DNA of 64,000 bases, taken from assembly GCF_004364335.1 (NCBI RefSeq), contig NZ_SOCR01000015.1, forward strand, positions 1 through 64,000, given 5' to 3'. The position numbers and the translations under genes were made by a program. Position 1 is the stretch's first letter. The number at the start of each line of letters is the position of its first letter. Below are positions 7,815 to 16,310 of this stretch, in pieces. The stretch comes from Pseudomonas graminis (GTDB lineage Bacteria; Pseudomonadota; Gammaproteobacteria; Pseudomonadales; Pseudomonadaceae). A model generated the notes under the pieces. That model did no database searches and was not told the DNA's origin. It saw only the letters and a program-made list of their open reading frames with translations.

Positions 7815-8328
7815 GGCATATTCCAATTGATGTTAAGTAGCCACTATAGGCGCCTCGCTATTGGGTCACAATCATTCTGAGGAACGTACCGATGGCCGGT
7901 GCGCCGAGCCAATCATCGGGGCCAGGTTCCGTGCGAAAAAACACTTTTCCGCGCGGGATAACTCTGTTTTCATGGCACGGTGTTCAGCTGATTCAGCGCG
8001 ACACCCAGACAGAGATTAAAAACCCGGCCACATTTGAGCCGGGTTTTTTATTCCTCAATTGGCGCCTGCGGCAGATCTGGCAAGGATTCACGTGGTGAAT
8101 CCAGGCGAAAGCATCGGGATTTGATCTGTGGGCATTTATAAGCGTTTGGGTTGCGACTGCCTGGCCGGGGTTGCTGAAGTCCCGCTTTGGCAGCGCGAGT
8201 GGTCTGATCTGCAGATGACCAAACTCCCTCTCTCCTGTCGCTGAGCTGTCGCGCTGGAAATATCTATAAATCTTTCATCGCCGTTTGGTTATTATTTTGG
8301 AGCTTCACTTAACTCCTAAATTACGCAG
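7815..8328. other. Non-coding interval before pagL
   Basis: About 510 bases with no credible gene; the short frame at 7892-8098 is crossed by a strong terminator. It holds the upstream region of the reverse gene, the terminator at 8018-8049 and, in the last ~100 bases, an AT-rich stretch (TATAAA near 8261, TTATTATTTT near 8290) likely to contain the pagL promoter. A late phage promoter may also lie here. No exact promoter could be assigned. Confidence 0.5.
8018..8049. terminator. Bidirectional terminator
   Basis: An 11-bp stem AAAAACCCGGC/GCCGGGTTTTT with a 9-nt loop, followed by T's on both strands. It isolates pagL from the early operon. Confidence 0.85.
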
Positions 8329-8853
8329 ATGATATCCATGAAGACGATTCTCGCTTTCCTTGCTCTTTGCTCCTTCGGGCTTGCAGCCAATGCTAATGCG
8401 GCAGACTTATCAGCAGCTATCGGGGCCACTAGCCAGGGTGGGGTGACTGCACGAACGGCTTTGGGCTTCAACTGGGATAAGTCCTGGTTGGAAAGCTCGT
8501 CGGGCAAGCTCACCGGCTATTGGGATCTGGGTTACACCTATTGGCAAGCTGGCGATGAAGCCGGTGGCCGTCATTCGATATCGCTTTCGCCGGTCTTCGT
8601 TTATGAGTTTGGTCAAGGTCAAATCAAGCCGTTCGTCGAGGCAGGCATTGGTGTTGCAATGTTCTCCAGCACCAACGCTGGTGACCAGAAAATGAGCACT
8701 GCCTTCAATTTTGAAGATCGGATCGGTGCTGGCTTGAAAATCGGCGAGACGCAGAAGGTGGGGATACGTGCGATCCACTATTCGAACGGGAGCATCAAAG
8801 AACCTAATGACGGTATCGAGTCGTTTTCGCTTTTTTACAGCCACACCATATGA
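8329..8853 (+). CDS. pagL: Lipid A 3-O-deacylase (PagL family), prophage moron
   Basis: A 174-aa outer-membrane protein (start 8329; an in-frame ATG at 8338 is equally likely). It has a Sec signal peptide (MKTILAFLALCSFGLAANANA) and a small beta-barrel with alternating aromatic strands ending in FSLFYSHTI. The PagL catalytic triad is intact: His150 and Ser152 in IHYSNGS and Glu164 in DGIESF, 14 residues after the His as in Pseudomonas PagL. The family removes the 3-position acyl chain from lipid A, altering endotoxicity and polymyxin response. It is flanked by terminators and lies between the Q-like gene and the lysis genes, so it is an independent lysogenic-conversion unit. Confidence 0.88.
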   Translation: MISMKTILAFLALCSFGLAANANAADLSAAIGATSQGGVTARTALGFNWDKSWLESSSGKLTGYWDLGYTYWQAGDEAGGRHSISLSPVFVYEFGQGQIKPFVEAGIGVAMFSSTNAGDQKMSTAFNFEDRIGAGLKIGETQKVGIRAIHYSNGSIKEPNDGIESFSLFYSHTI

Positions 8854-8882
8854 ACTGATTCCAGGCTAACTTTCAGTTCAAG

Positions 8883-8910
8883 ACCCCGCTAAGTGCGGGG
8901 TTTTTAGTTT
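8883..8910 (+). terminator. pagL terminator
   Basis: A 7-bp stem ACCCCGC/GCGGGGT with loop TAAGT, then TTTTTAGTTT, 30 nt after the pagL stop codon. Confidence 0.8.
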
Positions 8911-9070
8911 ATGCGAGACGCCACACCTCGGGCTGTTTCTGGCGAAAGTGGCTTGGACGTCGATAGCCTGCAATGCTGCGTGCGGAAATAACACTGGCAG
9001 TCATTGGACCCTTCGCCTCGAGCGTCCTGGGCGGCTTTGGCGGACTGATGGAAAGACATCACCTAATTCG

Positions 9071-9097
9071 AGCCTCGGCATTTGCCGGGGCTTTTTT
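9071..9097 (+). terminator. Terminator ahead of the lysis genes
   Basis: A 10-bp stem AGCCTCGGCA/TGCCGGGGCT (one wobble) with a TT loop and a run of six T. It stands ~33 nt before the holin start, so late transcription must pass it by antitermination or begin downstream. Confidence 0.8.
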
Positions 9098-9129
9098 CAT
9101 ATGCCGATCCCGCAAGGGTGGACTGTCGG

Positions 9130-9456
9130 ATGTCGACGATGCCGGAAAAAACACCTGACTTCTGGGCGCACGTCTGGCTGATCATCACGACGCCCCTCTG
9201 GCAAGGAGCGATCATGGCGGCAACGATCTCGTTATTGCGCGTGCTCTATGAAGGCAAAGAGGCCAATAAATGGCGCGTGGTGCTTGAGGCGCTGATTTGC
9301 GGTGCCCTGAGCCTGTCCGCCAGCAGCGTCATCGAATGGATGGCCTGGCCGTCCAGCCTGTCAGTCGCCGCTGGCGGCACCATCGGGTTCATCGGCGTGA
9401 CGGCGATCCGGGAGCTGATCATCAGGTTCCTCGGTCGCAAGGCGGACTCAGTATGA
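9130..9456 (+). CDS. Holin, lambda S family, possible dual start
   Basis: A 108-aa membrane protein with three predicted membrane segments (about residues 14-36, 46-66 and 72-96), the class I holin layout. The N-terminus MSTMPEKTPDF parallels lambda S (MKMPEKHDL): Met1 at 9130 and Met4 at 9139 could give a longer antiholin and a shorter holin. GGTGGA stands before the first start, GGA before the second. It would form the timed inner-membrane lesions at lysis. Rz follows with a 4-nt overlap. Confidence 0.8.
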   Translation: MSTMPEKTPDFWAHVWLIITTPLWQGAIMAATISLLRVLYEGKEANKWRVVLEALICGALSLSASSVIEWMAWPSSLSVAAGGTIGFIGVTAIRELIIRFLGRKADSV

Positions 9457-9884
9457 ACATTGAGCCCGTTGTCGCAGTAGCCAAATCCGTTTCCACGTTG
9501 CGCGCCATTGCCGCCGCCATCGTCATCGCCATCGTCATGGGCTTGCTGATCGCCATCCAACAGGTTCGCGTCGTCTCCCTACAGGGCGCCGTGACCGTTG
9601 AGCGTGATGCAAAGCAGCAGGCCGTCGATGCCAACAAGGAAAGCCAGGCCACGATCACCACGCTGAAAGCCGAAGCTGCTCGCAACGCCGCGTACGCCGC
9701 CGACTTGAACAAACGCATCAAGGCCAGCGAAGACAAGGCCAAGAAGGCCAAGAAGGATTTCGATGATCTCAAGCGCAACAGCAAACCGGTTCGTGATTGG
9801 GCTGCTCAGCCTTTGCCTGACGGCCTGCGCGGCAAAGCCGCAAGTGGTAACAAAAACCACGGCAATAAGACTGGAAGCCCCTGA
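9453..9884 (+). CDS. Rz-like i-spanin
   Basis: A 143-aa inner-membrane protein with one N-terminal membrane segment (about residues 16-38, IAAAIVIAIVMGLLIAIQQ) and a long Lys/Ala-rich periplasmic coiled coil (45-125). The Rz1-type lipoprotein gene begins inside it in another frame, which is the classical nested spanin arrangement. It overlaps the holin gene by ATGA. With its partner it would fuse inner and outer membranes at the last step of lysis. Confidence 0.82.
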   Translation: MNIEPVVAVAKSVSTLRAIAAAIVIAIVMGLLIAIQQVRVVSLQGAVTVERDAKQQAVDANKESQATITTLKAEAARNAAYAADLNKRIKASEDKAKKAKKDFDDLKRNSKPVRDWAAQPLPDGLRGKAASGNKNHGNKTGSP

Positions 9885-10032
9885 GCTGATCCCCTGCGAG
9901 CGGGTCAATGCAGACGATACCGATTTACGTGACAACGGCGATGTATGGGAGCTGAAAGATCAGGCCATCAAGCTGCTCGACACATGCGCCGATCAGGTCG
10001 ACGCCCAGATACTGCGCAGCAAAAGCAAATAG
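9763..10032 (+). CDS. Rz1-like o-spanin lipoprotein
   Basis: An 89-aa protein starting within Rz in a different frame and extending 148 nt past it. It has a signal peptide with lipobox LTAC and lipidation site Cys22, then a short periplasmic part. This gives an outer-membrane lipoprotein to pair with the Rz coiled coil. Two further cysteines (in IPCERVN and DTCADQ) could form disulphides. Confidence 0.82.
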   Translation: MISSATANRFVIGLLSLCLTACAAKPQVVTKTTAIRLEAPELIPCERVNADDTDLRDNGDVWELKDQAIKLLDTCADQVDAQILRSKSK

Positions 10033-10047
10033 GGCGATGAGGCGACG

Positions 10048-10245
10048 TCATTCACGCAGGAGCTGAGCTCTTAGCGAGTCCTCGTAAAGCGTCAGCTGTG
10101 AATAGTCCAGTTGGTGATTCGGACCCCATTCACTCACTGGCAAAGCTAGAAGCTCGGCGAGTTGAATCTGAACGGCTTGGAGTGTGGCGATTACTACAGA
10201 CTCGGGCATCGAGGAAGGTAGTAGTGAGACCGAGTGTGATGACAT
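10048..10245 (-). CDS. Hypothetical small protein
   Basis: A 65-aa reverse-strand frame between the spanin and HNH genes. The sequence (VVIATLQAVQIQLAELLALPVSEWGPNHQLDYSQLTLYEDSLRAQLL) looks like a real helical protein, but the ribosome binding site is weak (AGG 14 nt upstream). No domain is recognised. Confidence 0.4.
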   Translation of the reverse strand: MSSHSVSLLPSSMPESVVIATLQAVQIQLAELLALPVSEWGPNHQLDYSQLTLYEDSLRAQLLRE

Positions 10246-10417
10246 GAGCTGCTGCGCCTAACCAAATGCATAGCAGCATTAAGAATGCATGCTTTGGCTT
10301 TAACAACAGCGGTTCGTCGCTTAGCTGTTTCCCATAATCATGCCGGACACGACCATGCAAGCGCTCTCACTTTCGCGCGCTGCAGGTAGCTGACCAGCTC
10401 CGTAGGTTGAGGCGCAC

Positions 10418-10777
10418 ATGCCCCAGAGAACTCTCAAACCATGCGCCGCGCGAGCTTGCAATGCGCTGACTCGCAACGCCAAGTACTGCGACGCGCACCT
10501 GGATCTCTCCAAGGCATGGGGAACCAGGCAAGGCTCAGGCCGTGGCGGCCGGCCATGGCGCCGACTGCGGGACCAGGTTCTCGCGCGCGATCAGTACCTG
10601 TGCCGCTGCGAGGAGTGCGTGCAGCTTGGCCGGGTACGTGCTGCGACGGAGGTCGACCATATCGTGGCGTTGGCACAGGGCGGCACTGACTACCCAAGCA
10701 ACCTCAGGGCGATTCATCACGACTGCCACAAGCTTAAGACCGCCCGCGAGGCACAGGCCGCCCGCGGCAGCGGCTGA
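10418..10777 (+). CDS. HNH endonuclease
   Basis: A 119-aa HNH nuclease. Zinc ligands are in CAARAC, CDAH and CRCEEC; the ββα-metal core is ATEVDHIVALAQGGTDYPSNLRAIHHDCHKLKTARE, given as the motif EVDH, then N in SNL, then HHDCH. Genes of this kind just upstream of terS/terL are a hallmark of HK97-like cos phages, where they assist terminase cleavage. It stands 180 nt ahead of the small terminase. Confidence 0.88.
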   Translation: MPQRTLKPCAARACNALTRNAKYCDAHLDLSKAWGTRQGSGRGGRPWRRLRDQVLARDQYLCRCEECVQLGRVRAATEVDHIVALAQGGTDYPSNLRAIHHDCHKLKTAREAQAARGSG

Positions 10778-10856
10778 GGCGGAGCGGCCTCGTGTGGCAC
10801 GTCAGAGGTCCTTGTGGCACGCCAACTCCCCGACCGTTCGTCGGATATGCACCGTT

Positions 10857-10922
10857 TTGGGGCGGGGGAGGGTCGAAAGTCTAGGGGTTTACGAGGCGGA
10901 CACCGCCTGCCCGTCGTTTTTT
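10857..10922 (+). other. Candidate cos region
   Basis: Between the HNH gene and terS lies a G-rich stretch (GGGGCGGGGGAGGGTCGAAA at 10859-10878) running into CTAGGGG, then a hairpin AGGCGG/CCGCCT (10894-10908) and T-run (10916-10922). A G-rich motif at this place is where cos sites of HNH/P27-terminase phages are expected. Cut positions cannot be read from the sequence. Confidence 0.4.
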
Positions 10923-10957
10923 TACACCCGCGAAATATAAAACTCAGGAGTGGGCCC

Positions 10958-11437
10958 ATGGCCGGGGTGAAGGGGAGGTCGGGCCGTACTCCCAAACCCA
11001 CGGCCCAGAAGGTTCTCGCAGGCAATCCGGGCAAGCGAGCGCTCAACCATGCAGAGCCCCAGTTTTCAAAGATCACTCAGATCGACCCGCCCGAGTGGTT
11101 GAGCGAGCGCGCAGCCACGATGTGGAAAATGATCGTTCCAGAGTTGCTTCGCGAGAACGTGGTGGCCATCACCGATCTGCATAACGTCGAAGCATTCTGC
11201 AGCGCCTATGACAACTGGCGGCTCGCGCAAGAGTCGATCAAGCAGTTCGGCATTGTGGTGACCGGAGCCACTGGCGGCCCGATGAAAAACCCGGCCTTGA
11301 CCGCGGCAAACGAAACGATGCGTCAGATGGTGACCTTCGGCGCGATGCTTGGGTTGGACCCGGCGAGCCGCACACGCCTTATCGGCGGCAACAAGGAAAA
11401 AGAAACCAACGAATTCGCCAAACTATTGAGTAGCTGA
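10958..11437 (+). CDS. Terminase small subunit (P27 family)
   Basis: A 159-aa protein. ATG 10958 is preceded by CAGGAG (10945-10950). It has the typical P27 opening MAGVKGRSGRTPKP, followed by KVLAGNPGKRALN, an acidic-hydrophobic core (PPEWLSERAATMWKMIVPELL) and the family's end pattern LGLDPASRTRL. It recognises the packaging site and recruits the large subunit, with which it overlaps by one base. Confidence 0.9.
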   Translation: MAGVKGRSGRTPKPTAQKVLAGNPGKRALNHAEPQFSKITQIDPPEWLSERAATMWKMIVPELLRENVVAITDLHNVEAFCSAYDNWRLAQESIKQFGIVVTGATGGPMKNPALTAANETMRQMVTFGAMLGLDPASRTRLIGGNKEKETNEFAKLLSS

Positions 11438-13158
11438 TGACCAAACCATCCCACCCCAACGTCGACAAGGCGATGGCGTGGGGTCGGTCATTGCTGCGCG
11501 GCAAGGTACCGGCGTGCCGCTTCATTCATCAGGCGGTGCAGCGTCACTTCGACGACATGGCTGCCAGTCGTAAGCGTGGTTTCCGATTCAAGTTCGATCC
11601 GATAAAGGCTGAGAAGAAACTCAAGCTGATACAGCTCCTGCCTCATACAAAGGGCGAGTGGGCTTTCAAGCGGCAGCTGATCAGCCTGGAGCCTTGGCAG
11701 CTGTTCGGCCTGGCCGTCACATTTGGCTGGGTCAAAAAGAAGGGCGGGCATCGACGGTTCCGCGAAAGCTATTGGGAGGTACCCCGCAAGAACGGTAAAT
11801 CCGTTGTCGCCGGCGGCGTGGGCATCAGCATGTTTGTCGCTGATGGCGAGCACGGCGCCGAGGTGTACGCCGGAGCGACCACGGAGAAACAGGCGTGGGA
11901 GGTTTTCAGGCCTGCGAAGCTGATGGTCAGCAAATCGCCAATGCTGGTCCAGGCGGCGGGGATCGAGGTCAATGCCTCGAACATGAATATCCCCTCCGAC
12001 TTCAGCCGCTTCGAGCCGCTGATTGGCGACCCGGGTGACGGCGCTTCACCAAGTTGCGCGATCGTGGACGAATACCACGAGCATCGGACCTCGGCGCAGT
12101 ACGACACGATGCTGACCGGAATGGGTGCAAGGCGTCAGCCGTTGATGTTCATCATCACCACCGCGGGCGCTGACATCGAAGGGCCTTGCTACGACAAGCG
12201 TCGCCAGGTCGTTGAGATGCTGGCCGGCACTGTACCCGACGACGAACTGTTCGGCTGGATATGGACTCTCGACGATGGCGATGACTGGACCGATCCGAAG
12301 ATGCTGGCCAAGGCCAATCCGAATCACGGCGTGTCTGTGTTTCAGGAGTATCTGGAAAGCCAGCAGGCGAGGGCCATTCGTTCTGCGCGTTTCGCCAACA
12401 CGTTCAAAACCAAGCATCTGAATCTGTGGGTAAGCGCCAAATCTGGCTTCTTCAACATGGAGCGCTGGAAGGCCTGCGAAGACACGACGCTGACGCTTGA
12501 TCAGTTCGAGGGGCAGGAGTGGGTTGCTGGTTTCGACTTGGCACGCAAGCTGGACATGAACTCAAGGGCCCGTCTGTTTTGGCGCGTCATTGATGATCGA
12601 GTGCATTACTACAGCATCGCTCCGAAGTTTTGGGTGCCTGAAGACACCGTCTTCAACAGCGACAATCGGCGCATGTCTGAGCGTTTCCAAGCATGGATCA
12701 ACTCGCAGCATCTGGACGTTACACCAGGCGCGGAAATCGACTACCGGGAAATCCTTGAGGACACCAAAGAGGCCAATCACCAGGCGCCTTTGCGAGAGTC
12801 ACCCATCGACCCGCATGGTGCTACAGGCTTGAGCCATGACTTGGATGACGAGGGGTTCTGCCCCATCACCATCATCCAGAACTACACCAATATGTCGGAC
12901 CCTATGAAGGAGCTCGAAGCGGCTATCGAGTCCGGACGATTCCACCATGACGGTAACCCAATCATGACCTGGTGTATCGGCAATGTGATCGGCAAGCACC
13001 TACCCGGTAACGACGACGTTGTGCGGCCGATCAAGCAAGGCGACGACAACAAGATTGATGGGGCGGTGGCGCTGATCATGACCATCGGCCGGATACTCGC
13101 GAACGTCGCGCCTAGCCGTCCGGTTGAAGACTTCCTAAATCAAACACTGAGCATGTAA
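11437..13158 (+). CDS. Terminase large subunit
   Basis: A 573-aa HK97-type packaging motor. The ATPase part carries the Walker A-like PRKNGKS (about residue 112-118) in YWEVPRKNGKSVVAGG and Walker B CAIVDEYHEH (about 207-216). The C-terminal nuclease has acidic residues in GFDLARKLDMNS and late DG motifs. It cuts concatemers at cos and pumps DNA into the prohead. It overlaps the portal start by one base. Length and motifs are normal. Confidence 0.93.
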   Translation: MTKPSHPNVDKAMAWGRSLLRGKVPACRFIHQAVQRHFDDMAASRKRGFRFKFDPIKAEKKLKLIQLLPHTKGEWAFKRQLISLEPWQLFGLAVTFGWVKKKGGHRRFRESYWEVPRKNGKSVVAGGVGISMFVADGEHGAEVYAGATTEKQAWEVFRPAKLMVSKSPMLVQAAGIEVNASNMNIPSDFSRFEPLIGDPGDGASPSCAIVDEYHEHRTSAQYDTMLTGMGARRQPLMFIITTAGADIEGPCYDKRRQVVEMLAGTVPDDELFGWIWTLDDGDDWTDPKMLAKANPNHGVSVFQEYLESQQARAIRSARFANTFKTKHLNLWVSAKSGFFNMERWKACEDTTLTLDQFEGQEWVAGFDLARKLDMNSRARLFWRVIDDRVHYYSIAPKFWVPEDTVFNSDNRRMSERFQAWINSQHLDVTPGAEIDYREILEDTKEANHQAPLRESPIDPHGATGLSHDLDDEGFCPITIIQNYTNMSDPMKELEAAIESGRFHHDGNPIMTWCIGNVIGKHLPGNDDVVRPIKQGDDNKIDGAVALIMTIGRILANVAPSRPVEDFLNQTLSM

Positions 13159-14426
13159 TGGCCGATACCGACTACAGCATTGACCTGCGCACTCGCAGCC
13201 CCTTTTGGGCGCGCATGGCGAGCTTCTTCGTAGGCGGACGGCTGACGACTCCCGAAAGGGGATCTCAGTCAGGCCCCGTCTCCGCGTCGGGAGCTGTCGG
13301 AGATTCGATCGTCACCGACGAAAGATCGCTGCAGATCGCTACGGTTTTCGCATGTGTGCGTCTGATCTCTACAGTGGCGGCCGGCCTTCCTTTGGATGTC
13401 TTTCAGACGAAAGACAACAACCGGTCGAAGGTGGGAATCGACAACCCACTGGCCAGGCTGCTGCGCTACAGCCCAAATCAGTACATGACGGCCGTTGAGT
13501 TTCGCGAAGCAATGACTATGCAGCTTTGCTATTACGGCAATGCCTATGCGCTGATCGAGCGCAACAGCGTTGGCGATGTGATCAGCCTCATGCCTCTGAT
13601 GTCCGTCAACATGGATGTACGCATGGAAGGCAAGCGAATCGTTTACCGGTATCGGCGCGACACCGAGTTCGCTGATTTCAAGCACTCCGAGATATTTCAT
13701 CTCAAAGGGTTCGGCTTCAACGGATTGGTGGGGCTTTCACCGATAGCCTTCGCAGCAAAGACCGCCAGCGTGGCTGTGGCCATGGAAGATCAGCAGCGTG
13801 ACTTCTACGCTAACGGCGCGAAGTCGCCGCAAATCCTCATGACCGGCGACAAGATTCTGGACAAAGAGCAACGCAAGCAGCTCGGCGAGAACTTCAAGGA
13901 AATCGCAGGTGGCCCAGTCAAAAAGCGCTTGTGGATTCTGGAGGCTGGCTTCACTACGCAGTCAATCGGTGTCAGCCCGCAAGATGCGGAAACGATGGCC
14001 GCGCGCAAGTTCCAAGTGAGCGAGCTCGCCCGCTTCTTCGGCGTGCCCCCGCACTTGGTGGGTGATGTCGAGAAAACGACCAGTTGGGGTTCCGGCATCG
14101 AACAGCAGAACCTGGGCTTTCTTCAATACACTCTTTCGCCTTTCCTGAATCGGTGGGAATACGCCATTGAGCGCTGGCTTATAAAGCCAGCCGATCTTGG
14201 GCGCCTCCATGCTGAACACAACCTCGACGGCTTGTTGCGCGGAGACTCCACCGCCCGTGCTGCATACATGGGCACCATGGCAGATAAAGGGCTGCGAACA
14301 GTCAACGAACTCAGGCGCCTGGACAATGAGCCGCCACTACCTGGCGGCGATGTTGCAACACGGCAGTCTCAGAACGTGCCGCTTACTCAACTTGGACAAA
14401 CAAACCCCGCCCCTGGCGGGGTTTAG
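13158..14426 (+). CDS. Portal protein (HK97 family)
   Basis: A 422-aa portal. Core signatures include VFACVRLISTVAAGLPLDVF, NPLARLLRYSPNQYMT, the LCYYGNAYALIERN strand region and GVPPHLVGD before the clip/wing C-terminus. It forms the dodecameric ring at the capsid vertex. Its stop codon lies in a terminator hairpin (14402-14431). Confidence 0.93.
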   Translation: MADTDYSIDLRTRSPFWARMASFFVGGRLTTPERGSQSGPVSASGAVGDSIVTDERSLQIATVFACVRLISTVAAGLPLDVFQTKDNNRSKVGIDNPLARLLRYSPNQYMTAVEFREAMTMQLCYYGNAYALIERNSVGDVISLMPLMSVNMDVRMEGKRIVYRYRRDTEFADFKHSEIFHLKGFGFNGLVGLSPIAFAAKTASVAVAMEDQQRDFYANGAKSPQILMTGDKILDKEQRKQLGENFKEIAGGPVKKRLWILEAGFTTQSIGVSPQDAETMAARKFQVSELARFFGVPPHLVGDVEKTTSWGSGIEQQNLGFLQYTLSPFLNRWEYAIERWLIKPADLGRLHAEHNLDGLLRGDSTARAAYMGTMADKGLRTVNELRRLDNEPPLPGGDVATRQSQNVPLTQLGQTNPAPGGV

Positions 14427-14431
14427 TTTTT
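14402..14431 (+). terminator. Terminator at the portal stop codon
   Basis: A 10-bp perfect stem AAACCCCGCC/GGCGGGGTTT with a 3-nt loop, then AGTTTTT. It is inside the late operon and overlaps the portal TAG, so it needs read-through for capsid expression. Confidence 0.75.
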
Positions 14432-14444
14432 CTGGAGCTGCCAA

Positions 14445-15107
14445 ATGTCAAACATTCAAAAGACCCTGGCCTTCGCCGAGGCTGAAATCAAATTTGATGC
14501 CAGCGGGAAGGTAGGGGTTTTCGAGGGGTATGCCAGCGTTTTCGATGTTATCGATTCGGATGGCGACATCATCCTTCCGGGCGCGTTTAAAAAAGCCCTG
14601 AACACGCAGAGCCGGCAGGTTGGCATGTTCTTCAACCACCAAACCTACGGGTTGCCTGTGGGCAAATGGCAGTCGCTTACAGAGGACAGCAAAGGCCTGA
14701 TCGTTCGAGGCGAACTGACGCCAGGTCTTTCTGTTTCTAACGACCTGCGCGCCGCTATGGAGCACAAGACTGTCGAGGGGATGTCTGTCGGCTTCACCGT
14801 GATGAAAGACGACTTCGACATGATCCCCACCGGCCGCGCGTTTAAGAGTGTGGCCGCCCTTCGCGAGATAAGCATCTGCACGTTCCCAGCCAATGAGCTG
14901 GCAACTATTGAGTCCATGAAATCAATGGAGTCCATCACCACCATTCGCGACATTGAGCACTGGCTGAGGGATTCGGTCGGCCTGTCCAAGTCGCAAGCGC
15001 TGGGCCTTGTAGCCCGGATTAAGTCCGCAGTTCGGAGCGATTCCGAAGGTGGCGAAATCACCGCGATCCTGGATCGCCTTAAGTCCTTCCCATCTGTAGG
15101 AAAATAA
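14445..15107 (+). CDS. Prohead protease (HK97 family)
   Basis: A 220-aa serine protease of the herpesvirus-assemblin fold. The opening VGVFEGYASVFDVIDSDGDIILPGAF is typical. Candidate catalytic residues are His in FFNHQTYGLPVGKW and Ser in VEGMSVGFTV. It cleaves the N-terminal scaffolding segment of the capsid protein encoded next. SD TCTGGAG stands 8 nt before the ATG. Confidence 0.92.
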   Translation: MSNIQKTLAFAEAEIKFDASGKVGVFEGYASVFDVIDSDGDIILPGAFKKALNTQSRQVGMFFNHQTYGLPVGKWQSLTEDSKGLIVRGELTPGLSVSNDLRAAMEHKTVEGMSVGFTVMKDDFDMIPTGRAFKSVAALREISICTFPANELATIESMKSMESITTIRDIEHWLRDSVGLSKSQALGLVARIKSAVRSDSEGGEITAILDRLKSFPSVGK

Positions 15108-15110
15108 ACC

Positions 15111-16274
15111 ATGTCCGAATTGGCTCAAATCCAAAAGGCTATCGAAGAATCGCAAAAGAACATGACTGAACTGTTCGATGCGCAGAAAAAAGAAATTACC
15201 GAAACCGGTGCGGTCAGTAAAAAACTGCAAACCGACCTTCAGTCCGTCCAGGAAGAGTTGACCAAATCCGGCACTCGCTTGTTCGACCTGGAACAAAAGC
15301 TTGCCGCGGGCAATCTGGACAACCCGGAAACGAAGAAATCCTTTGCAGAGCAAACGGCGATTGATCTTCAGAAGTCCTGGGACGGTAAGTCGTCGGGCAA
15401 GGTCGACGTCAAGAGCTTCAACAAGCAACTGGGCAGTACGGCAGGTTCCGCCGGCGCCTTGATCGAGCCACAGCGCAACGCTGGTATTTTGATGCCGGGC
15501 CTGCGTCGTCTCACCATTCGCGACTTGCTCGCTCAGGGCCGAATCAGTACGAACTCGCTGGAATATGTTCGCGAGAACATCTTCACCAACAGCGCGGGGC
15601 CTGTTGCGGAAGGCAATCTGAAGCCCGAGTCGAACCTGACTTTCACCAAGGAAACGGCGAACGTCAAAACCATCGCTCACTGGATCCAGGCCTCGCGCCA
15701 AGTGATGGACGATGCGCCAATGCTCGAGTCGTACGTGAACAACCGGCTGCTGTTCGGCCTGGCTTTGGTCGAAGAAGGCCAGTTGCTGAACGGTGACGGC
15801 ACCGGTGACAACCTGACCGGCCTGAACAAGGTGGCGACTGCGTACGACGCAACGCTGAACGTGACCGGTGACACACGCGCCGACAAGATTGCTCACGCGA
15901 TCTTCCAGACCAGCGAATCTGAGTTTGAAGCGTCCGGCATCATTCTCAATCCGCGTGACTGGCATGCAATTGCGCTGCTGAAAGATGCTGATGGTCGCTA
16001 CATCTTCGGCGGTCCAGCTGCCTTTGCAGCCAAGGTTATGTGGGGGCTGCCGGTTGTTGCTACCAAAGCCCAGGCCCTGGGCACGTTCACCGTGGGCGGC
16101 TTTGATCTGGCTTCCCAGGTCTGGGACCGCATGGACGCGACTGTCGAAGTGAGCCGCGAAGACCGTGACAACTTCGTCAAGAACATGCTGACCATTCTGT
16201 GTGAAGAACGCTTGGCCCTGGCTCACTACCGGCCAACCGCAATCATCACCGGTCCTTTCGCAACCGCAGCTTAA
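15111..16274 (+). CDS. Major capsid protein (HK97 fold)
   Basis: A 387-aa capsid precursor. Residues ~1-100 are a charged coiled scaffolding (delta) domain. The mature HK97 fold then begins near GSTAGSAGALIEPQ; the processing site is likely around residues 105-120. Conserved stretches include LRRLTIRDLLAQGRIS, the E-loop region and NPRDWHAIALLKDADGRYIFGGP. It follows its protease by 3 nt. Confidence 0.93.
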   Translation: MSELAQIQKAIEESQKNMTELFDAQKKEITETGAVSKKLQTDLQSVQEELTKSGTRLFDLEQKLAAGNLDNPETKKSFAEQTAIDLQKSWDGKSSGKVDVKSFNKQLGSTAGSAGALIEPQRNAGILMPGLRRLTIRDLLAQGRISTNSLEYVRENIFTNSAGPVAEGNLKPESNLTFTKETANVKTIAHWIQASRQVMDDAPMLESYVNNRLLFGLALVEEGQLLNGDGTGDNLTGLNKVATAYDATLNVTGDTRADKIAHAIFQTSESEFEASGIILNPRDWHAIALLKDADGRYIFGGPAAFAAKVMWGLPVVATKAQALGTFTVGGFDLASQVWDRMDATVEVSREDRDNFVKNMLTILCEERLALAHYRPTAIITGPFATAA

Positions 16275-16310
16275 TCGAGGGCGGGGCAGGCAACTGCCCC
16301 ATTAGTACTG

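Noticed and set aside
7892..8098. 68-aa forward frame before pagL
   Set aside because: It contains the strong bidirectional terminator at 8018-8049 and lacks a protein-like pattern.
8973..9158. 61-aa frame with a hydrophobic stretch before the holin
   Set aside because: It is crossed by the terminator at 9071-9097, has no ribosome site, and overlaps the better supported holin start.
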